This document shows, piece by piece, positions 6,921 to 9,557 of a DNA stretch of 9,557 nucleotides. A model generated the notes under the pieces. The model saw only the letters and a program-made list of their open reading frames with translations, did not search any database and was not told the DNA's origin. Origin of the DNA: Bacillota bacterium (GTDB taxonomy: Bacteria; Bacillota_I; Bacilli_A; Acholeplasmatales; Acholeplasmataceae). Within the stretch, counting starts at the first letter, position 1. The number at the start of each line of letters is the position of its first letter. The position numbers were made by a program, and so were the translations under genes. The DNA lies in contig JAEWVV010000075.1 in the NCBI GenBank assembly GCA_023458995.1, positions 1 to 9,557 of the forward strand, read 5' to 3'.

Positions 6921-7880
6921 ATGAATATCAAGAAGAACATACTCCACATGATAGAATCTTATGATCAAATCATTATCCATCGTCACTCACGTCCCGATAT
7001 GGATGCGATTGGATCACAATACGGTTTATATCTCACAATAAAAGAAAATTATCCTGACAAAAGGGTTTACGTCGTTGGTGATTCCAACGACATGGTCTAT
7101 CTCGCCAAAATGGATACCATTCCAGATGCTTATTACATCAATGCTTTAGCAATTATCACCGATGTCTCCGTATCAAGACTCGTCAGTGATGACAGATATA
7201 AACTAGCAACTGATCTCATTATTATTGATCATCATCAAAATGATACAGATATTGAAAATGTAACGCTATTTTATAGAGATCCATCATTTGCATCAGCTTC
7301 TGAGATGATTATTGATCTCATCAAAGAAATGAACTTAAAAGTAACCAAAGAATCAGCAACCTACCTCTATGGAGGTATGGTGACTGATACTGGACGCTTC
7401 TTATACTTAAATAATGCAACTAAAACATTTGAACTTGCATCATTTATTACGAAGTTTGAGCCTTCTGTACAAGACTTCTATGATTACATCTACACCGAAA
7501 CACTTCAAAAAAGACTCACTAAAAACTTGTTTTCAACATTTGATATCACTGAAAATGGTGTAGCCTATCGCAAAAATGATGCTGAACTCATTCAAAAGAG
7601 TGGTCTTGAGTTTCAAGCAATATCTAGAGGCATGGTCAATCAGATGGCCGGCATTAAAGAAGTTCCTATTTGGGCCAATTTCACGGAAGATGTTGAAAAT
7701 AACTTAATTGTTGGTGAATTTAGAGCACGCGGAATCACGATTGTCGATATTGCTAAAAAATATGGCGGTGGTGGACACAACCAAGCGTGCGGAGCTAGTC
7801 TAAAAGACTGGAATGAAGTTGAAATGATCTTAAAAGATCTCGATGAAAGGGCAAAAGAATATGCAAAGAATATTAAATAA
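6921..7880 (+). CDS. DHH-DHHA1 phosphoesterase, NrnA-like, first paralogue
   Basis: NrnA-type enzymes are manganese-dependent cytoplasmic phosphatases that degrade two- to five-nucleotide RNA and dephosphorylate pAp; that activity is known for Bacillus subtilis NrnA and Mycoplasma pneumoniae MPN140. This protein is 319 residues from the ATG at 6921, close to the usual 313. The DHH motifs are present: HRHSRPDMDAIGS (Asp26, Asp28), an Asp at 81, DHH at 103-105 and VTDTGRF (Asp156). The C-terminal DHHA1 domain carries GEFRARG and GGGGH (His286). Motif II reads DVSVSR where the neighbour has DTAVKDR. The frame is open back to a TTG at 6849, but the promoter and AAGGT at 6912-6916 favour 6921. The stop overlaps the next gene. 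Whether it acts on nano-RNA, pAp or cyclic-dinucleotide products is not resolved. Confidence 0.88.
   Translation: MNIKKNILHMIESYDQIIIHRHSRPDMDAIGSQYGLYLTIKENYPDKRVYVVGDSNDMVYLAKMDTIPDAYYINALAIITDVSVSRLVSDDRYKLATDLIIIDHHQNDTDIENVTLFYRDPSFASASEMIIDLIKEMNLKVTKESATYLYGGMVTDTGRFLYLNNATKTFELASFITKFEPSVQDFYDYIYTETLQKRLTKNLFSTFDITENGVAYRKNDAELIQKSGLEFQAISRGMVNQMAGIKEVPIWANFTEDVENNLIVGEFRARGITIVDIAKKYGGGGHNQACGASLKDWNEVEMILKDLDERAKEYAKNIK
7846..7851 (+). promoter_or_regulatory. Ribosome binding site inside the first phosphoesterase gene
   Basis: AAAGGG ends nine bases before the ATG at 7861. The earlier in-frame ATG at 7843 has only AAAAGATCTCG ahead of it, so 7861 is preferred. Sitting inside the upstream coding region, this site implies coupled translation. 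Confidence 0.6.
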
Positions 7881-8802
7881 AATCAAACAATACAATACGA
7901 TTATCATCCACGGTCATAAGCGTCCTGATGGGGACTGTTATGGCGCGCAGTTCGGTTTAAAAAATATAATTAAATCATCATTTCCAGATAAGAAAGTCTA
8001 CGTTGTTGGTGAAAAAAGTGATTTTGTCGATTTCGTTGGGAAAGTAGATACGATTACAGATGATGTTTACCAAGGTGCATTATCCATCGTCGTTGATACA
8101 GCAGTTAAAGATAGAATATCGGACTCAAGATATACACTTGGAAAAGAAATCATTAAAATTGATCATCATATTCCTGTGGATAACTATGGAACTTTAAGAT
8201 GGGTAGATACAACATTCCCATCGTGTGCACAAATGATTACCTATTTCTACTACAAGTTTAAAAATGAACTTCAGCTTACAGAAGAAGGTGCGATTGCACT
8301 TTATACAGGTATCGTCACCGATACCGGTCGTTTCCGCTTCCGCGGAGTATCTAAATTAACACATCAACTCGCAGGTCTGCTTCTTGAAAAGGGTGTTGAT
8401 GTTGAATATATCGACCAAAACTTATCACAAGAATCCTTAGAAATGATTGCTTTAAAGGGTTATGTATATTCTAACTTTGTAACGACCAAAGGATTTGTCT
8501 ATATCAAGATGACACGTGATGTTATTGAAAAGTATAATGTTACAGATGAACAAGCAGCATCAAACGTTGGTCTTATCGGTGGTATCGAAGGATACCCTGT
8601 GTGGGCATTATTTATGGAATATCCAAATGAAATTAGAATTCGCCTTCGTTCAAATGGTCCAACAATCGATAAACTCGCGAATAAATATAATGGTGGTGGC
8701 CACGCGAAAGCTGCGGGCTGTAAACTAGAATCATGGGATCAACTCGATCAATTCGTGAAAGATACTGAAGACGTTGTTAGTGCGTATTTAGCTGGAAAAT
8801 AG
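7861..8802 (+). CDS. DHH-DHHA1 phosphoesterase, NrnA-like, second paralogue
   Basis: This 313-residue protein, counted from the ATG at 7861, has the length of Bacillus NrnA and the more canonical motifs of the pair: HGHKRPDGDCYGAQ (Asp23, Asp25), VDTAVKDR (Asp79), DHH at 101-103 and VTDTGRFRF (Asp154). Its DHHA1 domain has IRIRLRSNG and NGGGHAKAAGC (GGGH at 278-281). It overlaps the first paralogue by about 20 bases, which points to coupled translation, and its stop is one base before the next start. Alternative starts exist at 7843; the ribosome binding site at 7846-7851 favours 7861. Known members remove nano-RNA ends or convert pAp to AMP; substrate preference here is not shown. Confidence 0.9.
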   Translation: MQRILNKIKQYNTIIIHGHKRPDGDCYGAQFGLKNIIKSSFPDKKVYVVGEKSDFVDFVGKVDTITDDVYQGALSIVVDTAVKDRISDSRYTLGKEIIKIDHHIPVDNYGTLRWVDTTFPSCAQMITYFYYKFKNELQLTEEGAIALYTGIVTDTGRFRFRGVSKLTHQLAGLLLEKGVDVEYIDQNLSQESLEMIALKGYVYSNFVTTKGFVYIKMTRDVIEKYNVTDEQAASNVGLIGGIEGYPVWALFMEYPNEIRIRLRSNGPTIDKLANKYNGGGHAKAAGCKLESWDQLDQFVKDTEDVVSAYLAGK

Positions 8803-8803
8803 T

Positions 8804-9557
8804 ATGTCAAATGCATGTGAAACAATTTTAGTAGAAACGCCAAAATTACCTTTAGATGAGATTGAAAAGAGTTTAACAAAGACTTATCGTAAAGATATTT
8901 TTCGCCCCTTTGTACAAGCAATCAATGAATATGAACTTGTAGAACCAGGCGATAAGATTGCGATTGGGATCTCTGGAGGCAAAGATAGTCTTTTAATGGC
9001 AAAGCTTTTTCAAGAGCTCAAGAAACACAATAAAATCCCGTTTGAACTCGTTTTTCTTTCGATGGACCCTGGATTTCATGATGTCAACAGAGACCTTCTT
9101 ACAACAAACTGTGCGTATTTAAACATACCTTTAAACATTAGAGATTCTGATGTTTTCCATGTTGTTCAAAAAATAGCAAGCGAAAATCCATGTTACATGT
9201 GTGCAAGAATGCGTAGAGGATTTTTATATAACGCAGCTAAGGAACTTGGTTGTAACAAACTTGCATTAGGACATCATTTTGATGATGTGATTGAAACAAC
9301 ACTTTTAAACGTTTTTTATAATGGAACGTTTAAAACGATGGTACCCAAAATTAAAGCAGAAAACTTTGAAGATATCGAACTGATTCGTCCGATGATGTTT
9401 ATTAAAGAAAAAGACATTATCAGATGGACAAAAAGAAGTGGTATTCAAGCAATGAATTGTGGTTGCACAGTAGTTGCTGAAAAGACTTCATCTAAGCGAA
9501 GAGAAATCAAAGAGATGATTGAAGGATTACGTAAGATTAATCCAAATGTGGATGCAC
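8804..9557 (+). CDS. TtcA-like tRNA thiolation enzyme, PP-loop ATPase (3' end missing)
   Basis: TtcA enzymes use ATP and an iron-sulfur cluster to place sulfur on cytidine 32 of tRNA. The 251 codons visible from the ATG at 8804 contain the PP-loop SGGKDS at 57-62, LALGHHFDDVIET near 153-165, and the cysteine motif PCYMCARMRRG near 129-139 (Cys130, Cys133), the site equivalent to the cluster ligands Cys122 and Cys125 of the Escherichia coli enzyme. A later NCGCT (Cys219, Cys221) may supply the third ligand, seen as Cys222 in E. coli. The start is one base after the previous stop with a weak upstream site, so coupled translation is likely. The frame is still open at the window edge. TtcA and related tRNA thiolases are hard to separate without the complete sequence. 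Confidence 0.85.
   Translation, partial: MSNACETILVETPKLPLDEIEKSLTKTYRKDIFRPFVQAINEYELVEPGDKIAIGISGGKDSLLMAKLFQELKKHNKIPFELVFLSMDPGFHDVNRDLLTTNCAYLNIPLNIRDSDVFHVVQKIASENPCYMCARMRRGFLYNAAKELGCNKLALGHHFDDVIETTLLNVFYNGTFKTMVPKIKAENFEDIELIRPMMFIKEKDIIRWTKRSGIQAMNCGCTVVAEKTSSKRREIKEMIEGLRKINPNVDA

Noticed and set aside
7843..7860. ATG at 7843 as the start of the second phosphoesterase
   Set aside because: It lacks a ribosome binding site, while AAAGGG precedes 7861 at good spacing. The family N-terminus also fits 7861.

Overview
The window is AT-rich, every supported gene lies on the + strand, and genes are densely packed. Three surface proteins carry Gram-positive-type lipoprotein signals (MKK, a hydrophobic core, then a lipobox ending in Cys20). 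Tryptophan is encoded by TGG, and TGA appears only as a stop (for example 5510-5512), so the standard bacterial code is in use. This fits a wall-less or low-GC Firmicutes relative such as Acholeplasmatales or Izemoplasmatales rather than a Mycoplasma that reads TGA as Trp. The taxon is an inference.

Region 1 (1-4529) holds the 3' part of a CUT1/MalG-type ABC permease, a family 1 extracellular solute-binding lipoprotein, and a 793-residue modular lipoprotein. The modules of the last are an atrophied bacterial Ig-like domain, two OB-like domains, a second Ig-like domain and two tandem lamin-tail domains. A strong hairpin at 4557-4585 follows.

Region 2 (4616-6786) holds a 298-residue protein of unknown function, anchored by a membrane helix at each end, and a 401-residue lipoprotein that fuses a lamin-tail-like domain to a staphylococcal (thermo)nuclease domain. 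A clear intrinsic terminator (6799-6828) ends this block.

Region 3 (6880-9557) begins with an extended -10 promoter and contains three tightly coupled genes: two DHH-DHHA1 phosphoesterases of the NrnA (nano-RNase/pAp phosphatase) type that overlap by about 20 bases, then, one base later, a TtcA-like PP-loop tRNA thiolation enzyme that runs off the window.

The genes suggest a possible route for scavenging extracellular nucleic acid. A surface nuclease and a surface protein with OB-like and lamin-tail domains would process and hold DNA, the adjacent ABC importer would bring in products, and the NrnA-like enzymes could finish short oligonucleotides in the cytoplasm. Only the adjacency and the domain calls are seen. 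The shared pathway, and nucleotide-type substrates for the importer, are inference; the DHH/TtcA genes form a separate transcription unit and may be ordinary housekeeping genes. No RNA genes, insertion sequences or CRISPR arrays were seen, and no gap between genes exceeds about 135 bases.
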